Shown here piece after piece: positions 1 to 7,228 of a stretch of DNA of 33,769 nucleotides. The translations under genes and the position numbers were made by a program. The stretch comes from RGIG4097 sp964550635 (lineage in GTDB: Bacteria; Bacillota; Clostridia; Christensenellales; CAG-917). Location: assembly GCA_964550635.1 (NCBI GenBank), contig CAZJZV010000016.1:1-33769 (forward strand), written 5' to 3'. Every line of letters begins with the position of its first letter. Position 1 is the stretch's first letter. Below the pieces are notes generated by a model. The model saw nothing but the letters and a program-made list of their open reading frames with translations, had not been told where the DNA came from and ran no database searches.

Positions 1-8
1 CAGTCCAT
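1..8 (-). CDS. Start of an unidentified gene running off the left edge
   Basis: An ATG (minus strand, positions 8-6) is preceded by AGAGG about five bases upstream and by a consensus promoter at 47-75. Only the first two codons (Met-Asp) lie in the window, so the product cannot be named. The call rests on the promoter and ribosome-site arrangement alone. Confidence 0.35.
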
Positions 9-46
9 ATTTGCCTCTTGTGTGATACAATAAATTTCTATGCTGT

Positions 47-75
47 ATTATACCAAATTCGATAAGTTTTTTCAA
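47..75 (-). promoter_or_regulatory. Sigma-A type promoter reading leftward
   Basis: On the minus strand TTGAAA (75-70), a 17-bp spacer and TATAAT (52-47) form a near-consensus promoter about 40 bases upstream of an ATG at 8-6. It should drive a gene lying outside the left edge. Confidence 0.6.
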
Positions 76-215
76 TCCCTTTTATGTCGTCGAAAACAAG
101 TTGATCGAAAAAATTTCAAAAGGCACTGTTGCGGGTGCTTGACCACGTAAACACACCGCTCCACTATTACGCTCGTTTTACTTCGCTACAAGTCTCGTAT
201 TCTACACATAACAAG
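76..215. other. Intergenic stretch without a recognisable gene
   Basis: No open frame here has a ribosome site or recognisable protein. Because a plus-strand terminator follows at 216-243 with no plus-strand gene before it, this may be the 3' end of something decayed, but I cannot identify it. Confidence 0.4.
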
Positions 216-243
216 CCTCGGAATGCCTCCGAGGTTTTCTTTT
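216..243 (+). terminator. Intrinsic terminator
   Basis: A perfect 7-bp stem CCTCGGA / TCCGAGG with a 5-nt loop is followed by TTTTCTTTT. No intact plus-strand gene lies upstream in the window, so it either serves decayed sequence or insulates the Fic promoter downstream. Confidence 0.55.
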
Positions 244-320
244 GGTGCGGATGACGATCTATTTCCGTGTGTAATCCACTTATTCTATCGGAAACAATTT
301 GGATGAATTTTCCCGCAAAA

Positions 321-336
321 TTTCCGTTATCGGAAA
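321..336. promoter_or_regulatory. Palindromic operator-like site upstream of the Fic gene
   Basis: TTTCCG-TTAT-CGGAAA is a perfect 6+6 palindrome. A second copy sits inside the Fic promoter (364-379), 43 bp away centre to centre, which is about four helical turns. Split half-sites TTTCCG (262-267) and CGGAAA (289-294) lie further upstream. The arrangement suggests cooperative binding of a repressor. Confidence 0.5.
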
Positions 337-355
337 TAAAACGGTATTCATAACG

Positions 356-384
356 TTGACAAATTTCCGATAACGGAATATAAT
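356..384 (+). promoter_or_regulatory. Consensus promoter with embedded operator, for the Fic gene
   Basis: TTGACA (356-361), a spacer of exactly 17 bp and TATAAT (379-384) make a perfect consensus promoter. The spacer is almost entirely filled by the palindrome TTTCCG-ATAA-CGGAA (364-378), the second copy of the site at 321-336. A protein bound there would block RNA polymerase, so this looks like a tightly repressed strong promoter. Confidence 0.8.
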
Positions 385-405
385 TGTAGTTGAAAAGAGG
401 TTTTT

Positions 406-1296
406 ATGAATTATATATCCGTTGCAGAAGTCGCAAAAAAGTGGAACGTATCCGACAGAATGGTCAGGAATTATTGCGCAAACGGGAAAATTCCCGGCGC
501 GTTTTTGGTTGGGAAAACTTGGAATATTCCGTCAGATGCAGTCAAACCGCAGCGCGAAAGCAAAAAAGCATTTGGTAGCAATCCGCTATTGAAAGCTTTG
601 CAAGAACAAAAAGACGGAAATTTGAGCGGTGGCATCTACCACAAAACTCAAATCGAATTGACGTATAATTCAAATCATATCGAAGGTAGCACGCTTACCC
701 ACGACCAAACGAAATATATCTTTGAAGTCAACGCAATAAGTGTAGAAAGTCAATCGGTGAGCGTTGACGACGTCGTCGAAACCGCCAACCATTTCAAATG
801 CGTTGACTACGTCATAGATAATGCAATGAAACCGCTTTCGCCCGAAATGATAAAGACGTTGCATTTCATTCTCAAGAACGGAACGAGCGATAGCAGAAAA
901 TCGTGGTTCAACGTAGGAGAATACAAAAAACTTCCAAATGAAGTTAGCGGAGAAGAAACCTGCTCCCCCGCTCTTGTGAAAGATGAAATCAAAAATCTCA
1001 TATCCGACTACAACAAAACCAAAGAAAAAAACCTTGAACAAATAATTTCATTCCACAAAAAGTTTGAATCCATACACCCGTTCCAAGACGGAAACGGACG
1101 AGTCGGCAGACTGATAATGTTCAAAGAGTGTCTGCGCAACGGAATAGTTCCGTTCATCATCGACGAAGACCACAAACTTTTTTACTATCGCGGGTTGAAA
1201 GAATGGAAAAAGGATAGACGCTATCTCATCGACACTTGCTTATCCTGCCAAGACAAATACAAACTCTGGCTCGATTATTTTCAAATCAAATACTAA
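406..1296 (+). CDS. HTH-Fic fusion: Fic/DOC family protein (probable AMPylase) with N-terminal DNA-binding domain
   Basis: A 296-residue protein. Residues 1-48 resemble a MerR/excisionase-type helix-turn-helix (ISVAEVAKKWNVSDRMVRNY). The Fic core carries the catalytic loop HPFQDGNGRVGR at 224-235, with the catalytic His224 and the anion-binding GNGR. Upstream, S89-N-H-I-E93-G94 fits the [S/T]xxxE[G/N] inhibitory motif, here N-terminal to the core as in class II Fic proteins, so activity is probably self-restrained. Fic enzymes usually transfer AMP from ATP to Ser, Thr or Tyr of a target; the target here is unknown. The start at 406 has AAGAGG five bases upstream (395-400) and sits behind the operator-bearing promoter. 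The HTH domain could bind that operator (inference). It is transcribed alone, convergent with the EamA transporter. Confidence 0.95.
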   Translation: MNYISVAEVAKKWNVSDRMVRNYCANGKIPGAFLVGKTWNIPSDAVKPQRESKKAFGSNPLLKALQEQKDGNLSGGIYHKTQIELTYNSNHIEGSTLTHDQTKYIFEVNAISVESQSVSVDDVVETANHFKCVDYVIDNAMKPLSPEMIKTLHFILKNGTSDSRKSWFNVGEYKKLPNEVSGEETCSPALVKDEIKNLISDYNKTKEKNLEQIISFHKKFESIHPFQDGNGRVGRLIMFKECLRNGIVPFIIDEDHKLFYYRGLKEWKKDRRYLIDTCLSCQDKYKLWLDYFQIKY

Positions 1297-1348
1297 CTCG
1301 CAATACGCGCCACCATTTGATAACTTTTCCGCTATCTAATGCGGGGGA

Positions 1349-2236
1349 TTAGGCGAAGACTGCCATGCAGACGGTGCCGATGACGAGAAGGACGAGTCCT
1401 ATCCATGCTTGCGGTTTGAGTTTTTCTTTCAGGACTATCACGGAGAATGCTACGGTGAAAAGTACGCTCAATTTGTCGATGGGGACGACTACGCTCACCT
1501 GCCCCGTTGCGACGGCGTAGTAGTAGCATAGCCAACTTCCTGCAGTTGCGACGCCGGACAGGCAAAGGAACAAAAAGTCTTTTTTCGGGACTTGTTTGAC
1601 GAAAGCGGTTTTTTTGCGCCCGAATACGATGAGCCACGCCATGACGAGCACGACGCAAGTGCGGATTGTGGTTGCGAGATTGGATGGCACGTTTTCTATG
1701 CCGATTTTTGCAAGTATGGAAGTTGCGGAAGCGAAGAGTGCGGATACGAAAGCAAACGCAAGCCAACCGACGGATTTCTTTTTATTCTCGTCGTCATTTT
1801 TGAAGTCGAGCATGAGATAAGTGCCGACTGCGATTGCGGCAAGGCAGATGAGTTTTATCCACCAATTATTACGTTCATCGGGGAATATAGCGATAGCGAG
1901 CAAGACGGTAAGAATTACGCTTGACTTGTCCACCGCCGCCACTTTTGAGACTTCGCCAAGGGATAGCGCTTTGAAGTAGCAAATCCAACTTGCGCCCGTA
2001 GCAACCCCGGACAACACCAAGAAAATCCACGCCTTTGCGGAAACTGCGGTGATGGAATATATCTCCCCTGTGACGAGCGCGACGACGAAAGACAACAGCA
2101 ACACCACGGACGTTCTGATAGCCGTAGCGACGTCCGAATCGGTATTTTTCACGCCGAGTTTCGACAGGATAGCCGTCACCCCCGCGAAGACTGAAGATAG
2201 GCACGCGAACACGATCCACATAACCGTTTGCCTCAT
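1349..2236 (-). CDS. EamA/DMT family transporter
   Basis: A 295-residue, highly hydrophobic protein with two internally repeated EamA halves of about five membrane helices each. The pairs ITAILSKLGVKN..VATAIRT near residue 20 and TSILAKIGIENVP..LATTIRT near 170 show the duplication, as do ATGASWICYFKAL and ATAGSWLCYYYAV. Each half ends with the family-typical helix after a KSSVI or KLSVL segment. Such proteins move small metabolites or drugs across the plasma membrane; the substrate cannot be read from sequence. The leader is odd: TATAAT (2259-2254) lies only about 18 bases before the ATG and there is no clear Shine-Dalgarno sequence, so the message may have a very short 5' end. It diverges from scfA. 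Confidence 0.92.
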   Translation of the reverse strand: MRQTVMWIVFACLSSVFAGVTAILSKLGVKNTDSDVATAIRTSVVLLLSFVVALVTGEIYSITAVSAKAWIFLVLSGVATGASWICYFKALSLGEVSKVAAVDKSSVILTVLLAIAIFPDERNNWWIKLICLAAIAVGTYLMLDFKNDDENKKKSVGWLAFAFVSALFASATSILAKIGIENVPSNLATTIRTCVVLVMAWLIVFGRKKTAFVKQVPKKDFLFLCLSGVATAGSWLCYYYAVATGQVSVVVPIDKLSVLFTVAFSVIVLKEKLKPQAWIGLVLLVIGTVCMAVFA

Positions 2237-2341
2237 GAAATTTTATCAATAGTATTATAGCATCGTGCGGGCGCGATACAATAGTTTTCGCGCAAAAACG
2301 TAAGGTTAAAATCGCAAATTCGACGGGACGGCACTTTTCCC

Positions 2342-2370
2342 TTGATTTTTGTTTTGCGATATGGTAGACT
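2342..2370 (+). promoter_or_regulatory. Promoter of the SCIFF operon
   Basis: TTGATT (2342-2347), a 17-bp spacer and TAGACT (2365-2370) give a fair sigma-A promoter about 32 bases before the scfA start codon, with AAGGAG at 2389-2394 as ribosome site. Confidence 0.55.
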
Positions 2371-2401
2371 ATATAAAAACATCGTCATAAGGAGTTATAA
2401 T

Positions 2402-2563
2402 ATGAAACACATCAAAACCGTTGAAACACGTAATCTTTGTGAAAGCGCCGTCAAAGGTGGTTGCGGTGAGTGCCAAACCTCTTGCCAATCCGCTTGCAAG
2501 ACCAGCTGCGGTATCGCAAACCAAAAGTGCGAAAACACCAAATCCGAAAAAGAAAGCAAATAA
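2402..2563 (+). CDS. scfA: SCIFF ranthipeptide precursor (six-cysteine peptide)
   Basis: A 53-residue peptide starting MKHIKTVETRNL, with the family's Cys-rich core CGECQTSCQSACKTSC at 21-36 and a last Cys at 43. Spacing C21-x2-C24-x3-C28-x3-C32-x3-C36-x6-C43 is the SCIFF signature. Two departures from the usual core stand out: an extra Cys13 in the leader-like part, and Gly37 after C36 where SCIFF peptides normally have Thr. In the studied Clostridium thermocellum peptide CteA, that Thr (Thr37) is, as I recall, the thioether partner of Cys32. The peptide is the substrate of the radical SAM enzyme encoded just downstream. SCIFF peptides are nearly universal in Clostridia and some have been linked to cell-density signalling. 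An in-frame upstream extension is rejected because AAGGAG sits 7 bases before this ATG. Confidence 0.95.
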   Translation: MKHIKTVETRNLCESAVKGGCGECQTSCQSACKTSCGIANQKCENTKSEKESK

Positions 2564-2584
2564 TCTGAACAATCTCAACTCGAC

Positions 2585-2619
2585 GGCTCGCTATACATGG
2601 TGTAGTGAGCCATTTTTTT
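2585..2619 (+). terminator. Intrinsic terminator/attenuator between scfA and scfB
   Basis: GGCTCGCTATACA / TGTAGTGAGCC forms a long stem (one G-U pair and a small bulge) with a 3-nt loop, then A and seven T's (2613-2619). It ends only four bases before the scfB ATG. Partial read-through would give much more peptide mRNA than maturase mRNA. Confidence 0.7.
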
Positions 2620-2623
2620 GACA

Positions 2624-3988
2624 ATGATACATCAATACAAACTGAACGGTTACAACATAGTGCTTGACACGGCATCTGGCTCGGTGCATCTCGTGGACGA
2701 AGTCGCGTACGACGCGATTGCGCTTTACTCCACTCTTTCAAAGGACGAGATAGTCAAGGAATTATCCGCCAAATACCCCGCCGAATCCGCAGAAGATATT
2801 GCAGAATGCGTGGACGAAATCACCGCTCTCAAAGAGGACGGAAAACTCTTTGCGGAAGACAATTTTGAACCGCTTGCCGGCAAACTCAAAGAGCGTAGCG
2901 CGGGAGTGGTCAAAGCACTCTGCCTGCACGTAGCGCACACTTGCAATCTCAACTGCTCCTACTGCTTCGCAAGTCAGGGCAAGTATCACGGAGATAGGGC
3001 GCTTATGAGCTACGAAGTAGGCAAACAAGCACTCGATTTCTTGGTCGCGAACTCTGGAACGAGAAGAAATCTCGAAGTGGACTTCTTCGGCGGTGAGCCG
3101 CTTATGAATTTCGACGTCGTCAAACGCTTGGTCGCATACGCTCGCTCGATTGAAAAAGAACACGGCAAAAACTTCCGTTTCACTCTCACGACCAACGGCG
3201 TTCTCATCGACGACGACGTGATTGATTTCGCAAATAAGGAAATGAGCAACGTCGTTCTCTCTCTCGACGGACGAAAAGAAGTGCACGACCGTTTCAGAGT
3301 GGACTACGCAGGCAAAGGGAGTTACGACAAAATCGTTCCGCTCTTCCAAAAGCTCGTCAAGGAGCGCGGGAATAAAGACTACTATATGCGCGGTACGTTC
3401 ACACACCACAACCCCGACTTCATCAACGATATAAAAGCGATGCTCGACCTTGGTTTCACCGAACTCAGTATGGAACCCGTCGTGTGTGCGGAAGACGATC
3501 CGTCCGCTCTCACCAAAGAGGATTTACCCATAGTTTTGCAAGGCTACGAGGAACTCGCAAACCTTATGATCGAACGCAGAAAAGCGGGTAAACCCTTCAC
3601 CTTCTATCATTATATGATAGACCTCAAGGGCGGACCGTGCATTTACAAGAGAGTTTCGGGATGCGGTAGCGGTACCGAATATATGGCGGTTACCCCGTGG
3701 GGCGACTTGTACCCCTGCCACCAATTCGTAGGCGAAGAAAAATTCAAACTCGGCGACGTTTTCAACGGCGTCACCAACAAATCCGTTCAAGACGAATTTT
3801 ACGCGTGCAACGTCTACACCCGCGAAGAATGTCGCGACTGTTGGGCGAAACTCTACTGCTCGGGCGGTTGTGCCGCGAACGCGTATCACGCAACGGGCTC
3901 GGTCGGCGGCGTGTATAAGTACGGTTGCGAACTCTTCCGCAAACGTATGGAATGCGCGATTATGGTCGAACTCAGCAAAGAAGAATGA
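2624..3988 (+). CDS. scfB: Radical SAM SCIFF maturase (thioether-forming, SPASM domain)
   Basis: A 454-residue enzyme that uses SAM and Fe-S clusters to link Cys thiols of the SCIFF peptide to carbon atoms of other residues. Residues 1 to about 90 form the peptide-binding RRE-type domain. The radical SAM cluster motif is C107-NLN-C111-SY-C114, followed by the GGEP motif at 156-159. The C-terminal SPASM region has C339, C347, C365, then C395, C403-x2-C406-x5-C412-x3-C416 and C435 for auxiliary clusters. The start is set at 2624 (MIHQYKLNGY) because SCIFF maturases begin this way. A TTG two codons earlier lies in the terminator T-run. There is no Shine-Dalgarno sequence, since the terminator hairpin fills that place. 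Its stop overlaps the next gene. Confidence 0.97.
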   Translation: MIHQYKLNGYNIVLDTASGSVHLVDEVAYDAIALYSTLSKDEIVKELSAKYPAESAEDIAECVDEITALKEDGKLFAEDNFEPLAGKLKERSAGVVKALCLHVAHTCNLNCSYCFASQGKYHGDRALMSYEVGKQALDFLVANSGTRRNLEVDFFGGEPLMNFDVVKRLVAYARSIEKEHGKNFRFTLTTNGVLIDDDVIDFANKEMSNVVLSLDGRKEVHDRFRVDYAGKGSYDKIVPLFQKLVKERGNKDYYMRGTFTHHNPDFINDIKAMLDLGFTELSMEPVVCAEDDPSALTKEDLPIVLQGYEELANLMIERRKAGKPFTFYHYMIDLKGGPCIYKRVSGCGSGTEYMAVTPWGDLYPCHQFVGEEKFKLGDVFNGVTNKSVQDEFYACNVYTREECRDCWAKLYCSGGCAANAYHATGSVGGVYKYGCELFRKRMECAIMVELSKEE

Positions 3989-5286
3989 ATACGCCGATTA
4001 TAGATTTTCTTAAATCATACGACGGTATGACTCGTCTGCATATGCCGGGGCATAAAGGCGCCGAAAACCCCTTCGACTTGACCGAAGTGGACGGAGCGGA
4101 CGTGCTATACAATCCGCACGGAATTATCTCGGAAAGCGAGAACAACGCAAGCGAGATCTTCGGGAGCGGTGCGACCGCATATTCCGTCGAAGGCTCGTCA
4201 CTCGGCATACGCGCCGCGGTTTATCTCGTCGCAAGCTATGCAAAATCTATAGGCAAAACCCCAACTATTTTGGCAACGAGAAACGTGCATTCCGCATTCG
4301 TATCCGCTTGCGCTCTCACGGACGTAAATCCCGAATGGATTATCGGAAAGGAATTTTTGTCTGCGGAAGTTTCACCAGAGCGCCTTGACGAAGAATTATC
4401 AAAAACGCACGCAGTCGCTTTTTATCTCACCTCCCCCGACTATCTCGGAAATATGGCGGATATGCGAGAGTTTGCGGACGTCTGCCACCGCCACGGCGCA
4501 CTTTTCGTCGTGGACAATGCGCACGGTGCGTATCTCAAATTTTTATCCTTACACCCCCTTGATTTCGGAGCGGATATATCCATTGACTCCGCCCACAAAA
4601 CGCTCCCCTGCCTGACCGGCACTGCGTATCTTCACGTAGGCAAATCCGCCCCCGACTTCATCAAAGACAATCTCAACTCCGCCCTATCCTTGTTCGCATC
4701 GTCGAGTCCGTCCTATCTGTTGTTGTCATCCCTTGACAAGTTCAACGGACTTGCGGAGGATTTCAAATCAAGACTCGTGCAATTCGCGGGCGAAGTCCAA
4801 AACTTGAAAACAATATTGACCGAAAAGGGTTACGTTTTGATAGGCAACGAGCCTCTGAAAATCACCGTAGCGACAAAAAGTTACGGTTACTATGCAACCG
4901 AAATTGCGGGCTATCTGAAAGCGAAAAATATCGTCGTGGAATTTGCGGACAAAGACTATCTCACAATGATGTTTTCACCGTCCAACACCGCAAGCGACCT
5001 GAACAATCTCGAAAACGCACTTTGCGCGTTGTCCCCGAAAACACCCATAAACGAGCGTCCGCCAAAGCCGTATATTGCCGAAAGAGTCTTGTCAATACGC
5101 GATGCGGTATTCTCTCCGTCCGTGGAAATTTCCACCGAAAACGCATACGGAAAAATCCTTGCAGGACTGACGTTATCTTGTCCCCCTGCAGTCCCTATCG
5201 CAATAAGCGGAGAACGCATTGACGAGAACGCAGTCACCGCTCTCACCTACTACGGAATAACAAAAATCAAAGTCGTAAAAGAATAA
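3985..5286 (+). CDS. Orn/Lys/Arg decarboxylase-family PLP enzyme
   Basis: A 433-residue fold-type I PLP enzyme of the group containing arginine, lysine and ornithine decarboxylases. Visible marks are LHMPGHKG near residue 18, the PLP-contacting VVDNAHGAYL (D177, H180), and the Schiff-base lysine K205 in SAHKTLP. A C-terminal domain near 370-425 keeps the family layout (RDAVF.., then a PP..PI..GE stretch). It is somewhat shorter than most Gram-positive members (about 480) and far shorter than the 700-residue enteric enzymes. The expected product is a polyamine or CO2-releasing amine; the substrate is undetermined. The ATG overlaps the scfB stop (ATGA, 3985-3988), so it is translationally coupled to the SCIFF maturase. 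A longer in-frame start at 3925 would overlap scfB and is rejected. Confidence 0.9.
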   Translation: MNTPIIDFLKSYDGMTRLHMPGHKGAENPFDLTEVDGADVLYNPHGIISESENNASEIFGSGATAYSVEGSSLGIRAAVYLVASYAKSIGKTPTILATRNVHSAFVSACALTDVNPEWIIGKEFLSAEVSPERLDEELSKTHAVAFYLTSPDYLGNMADMREFADVCHRHGALFVVDNAHGAYLKFLSLHPLDFGADISIDSAHKTLPCLTGTAYLHVGKSAPDFIKDNLNSALSLFASSSPSYLLLSSLDKFNGLAEDFKSRLVQFAGEVQNLKTILTEKGYVLIGNEPLKITVATKSYGYYATEIAGYLKAKNIVVEFADKDYLTMMFSPSNTASDLNNLENALCALSPKTPINERPPKPYIAERVLSIRDAVFSPSVEISTENAYGKILAGLTLSCPPAVPIAISGERIDENAVTALTYYGITKIKVVKE

Positions 5287-5360
5287 CTCAAATCACAAAA
5301 CAACCGCTTTATCAAATCATTTCAAACAGTTAAAACCACGATATTGCAAAAATCAACCGT

Positions 5361-5594
5361 TCAATAAATATCATCGTCGAAATCGTCATACTCTTCATCA
5401 ATCAAAATATATTCGTCGATTTCGTCTTCAAATTCCCCACCGTAAAACGAGCTTGACCACTCAATATCATCGGAATTTCCAAACAAATTCCAACCTTCCC
5501 CACGGCAAGTATTAGCACCAACGTTGCACTTCTCCCCGCCGCCGTTGCCGCTTATCCCAAACACCTTCCTAAAAAACTCACCAATCTTCCCCAT
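5361..5594 (-). CDS. Small acidic protein of unknown function
   Basis: A 77-residue frame (MGKIGEFFRKVFG...) with a short amphipathic, basic N-terminus, a Gly-rich middle with two Cys (near 23 and 30) and a strongly acidic C-terminus (EFEDEIDEYILIDEEYDDFDDD). AAAGGAGAGAGT directly precedes the ATG, and it follows the MATE gene stop by 22 bases in the same direction, so it is probably the second gene of that transcript. I do not recognise the family. The good ribosome site and operon position are the main support. Confidence 0.5.
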   Translation of the reverse strand: MGKIGEFFRKVFGISGNGGGEKCNVGANTCRGEGWNLFGNSDDIEWSSSFYGGEFEDEIDEYILIDEEYDDFDDDIY

Positions 5595-5616
5595 ACTCTC
5601 TCCTTTTGTCTATGGC

Positions 5617-7014
5617 TCATAAACCAGAATCCACACCTCTTACCTCTTCCCTATTACCTCTTACCTCCCGACGATATATATCGTCGGGCAGCGCTCCTTT
5701 CCATTTCGTTGTCAGGAAGAATGCGAAAGATAGAGCCGTGCCGACGCCCCAACCGATAGGCCATGCCCACCAAATTCCGACGTAGCCGAGCGGTTTGTAA
5801 AGCACTTCCGCGAGTGCGACTCTCAAGATCAAATCAGAGAAAGTCGTAACTGCGAATCGTCCCATTTTGCCTGCTCCACGCAGTACGCCGTCCGCAACGA
5901 TTTTAATTGCGATAAGGAAATAGAACGGCGATATAATGTTGAGAAATTTTAGTCCGGTTTCCAATGCTTCCGTTCCGCCTTCTTCAAGGAATATGAGAAG
6001 AAGCGGTTTGCCTGCGAGAAGGTAAAGTAGCACGATAGGCACGCACAATATCCACACGAATAGCAATCCCGCCTTGAATCCGGGGATGATACGCTCGGTC
6101 TTATTTGCGCCGAGATTTTGTCCGGTGTAGTTGGATATGCCGTTGCCGAGAGTGGTGAACGAAGTGACGACTAGATTGTTGAGTTTCACGCTAGCAGAAT
6201 ACCCCGCCATAACCGCCTTACCGAACGAATTAACGACGCTTTGGATGATGATATTGCCGACGGATACGAAGCTCTGTTGCAAGATACTAGGCACTGCGAT
6301 GACGACAATATCCTTAAAAATATGTATATCGAAAATTTTGATTTTGCCCGAAGTTTTGATTTTTTTGAGTCTGAACAAAACCGCCACGACGGACAACACG
6401 CAACTGACTCCCTGACAAATGAAAGTCGCCCAAGCAACGCCCGCAACGCCCATATGGAAAGTCGCGACGAACAAAATATCCACACCGATATTTGCAAGCG
6501 ACGATATTGCAAGGAAGATAAACGGAGTTTTGCTATCCCCCATTGCCGAGAAGATACCCGTTGAAATGTTGTAGTAAAACACGAACGGCAGTCCCCACAC
6601 GTAGATGTCGAGATAAAGGAGAGAATCCGCCATTAGATCTTGCGGGGTGTTGATGAGAGAGAGCAACAACTCACCGCACGTGATGCCGAGCACAATCAAA
6701 ATAACGCAAAGTACGCTACCCGAAATCCACGTCGTAAATACGGCGGTTTTCATATCTTCAAACTTCTTCGCGCCGAAGAGTTTCGACACTACGACCGAGC
6801 AACCAATGTTGCAACCGAATGCAAACGCAATGAAGATGAGAGTTATCTCATAGGAATTTCCGACGGCGGCAAGTGCGTCGTTACCGATGAATTTTCCTGC
6901 GACAAAACTGTCTGCGAGATTGTAGAGTTGTTGAAAGATGATACTGCCAAACAAGGGCAGACAAAATTTCCATATGACGCTAAGCGGTTTTCCGACTGTC
7001 AAGTCCTTTTCCAT
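5617..7014 (-). CDS. MATE family efflux transporter
   Basis: A 465-residue membrane protein with the two six-helix bundles of MATE pumps. The N-terminus (KPLSVIWKFCLPLFGSIIFQQLYNLADSFVAGKFIG) is the family's helix 1-2 pattern with the QQLYNLADS motif, and the second half begins near 235 with DIVVIAVPSILQQSF. MATE proteins export cationic drugs or metabolites in exchange for Na+ or H+; the substrate is unknown. It has its own consensus promoter (7061-7033) flanked by an inverted repeat and is separated from the upstream SDR gene by a strong terminator (7134-7163). A small acidic protein follows. It is not closely similar to the second MATE protein at 24830. Confidence 0.95.
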   Translation of the reverse strand: MEKDLTVGKPLSVIWKFCLPLFGSIIFQQLYNLADSFVAGKFIGNDALAAVGNSYEITLIFIAFAFGCNIGCSVVVSKLFGAKKFEDMKTAVFTTWISGSVLCVILIVLGITCGELLLSLINTPQDLMADSLLYLDIYVWGLPFVFYYNISTGIFSAMGDSKTPFIFLAISSLANIGVDILFVATFHMGVAGVAWATFICQGVSCVLSVVAVLFRLKKIKTSGKIKIFDIHIFKDIVVIAVPSILQQSFVSVGNIIIQSVVNSFGKAVMAGYSASVKLNNLVVTSFTTLGNGISNYTGQNLGANKTERIIPGFKAGLLFVWILCVPIVLLYLLAGKPLLLIFLEEGGTEALETGLKFLNIISPFYFLIAIKIVADGVLRGAGKMGRFAVTTFSDLILRVALAEVLYKPLGYVGIWWAWPIGWGVGTALSFAFFLTTKWKGALPDDIYRREVRGNREEVRGVDSGL

Positions 7015-7032
7015 AGTTATGCCTCGTCGGTT

Positions 7033-7061
7033 ATTTTAGGCTTGTACCCGCCGTATGTCAA
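7033..7061 (-). promoter_or_regulatory. Promoter of the MATE gene with flanking inverted repeat
   Basis: On the minus strand TTGACA (7061-7056), 17 bp, TAAAAT (7038-7033). A perfect 7-bp inverted repeat, GTCGGTT (7026-7032) and AACCGAC (7060-7066), brackets the promoter: one arm touches the -35 and the other lies at the start-site side of the -10. Confidence 0.75.
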
Positions 7062-7133
7062 CCGACTGAATAACCAAATTGGATTTTTTCTCTCAAATTT
7101 TCAAATCCGTCTATTATCCTAAATCCTGATATG

Positions 7134-7163
7134 AAAAACGAACCGTGGGGACGGTTCGTTTTT
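7134..7163. terminator. Bidirectional intrinsic terminator
   Basis: AAAAACGAACCGT, loop GGGG, then ACGGTTCGTTTTT: a perfect 13-bp stem with A and T runs at its ends. It lies between the stop of the SDR gene and the promoter of the MATE gene, both minus strand. Confidence 0.85.
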
Positions 7164-7228
7164 GGGTGTTGAGTGGATTATTTTTGTATTGAGTGAATTT
7201 TTGGTTTCGAGTGGATTGTTATAATTGC

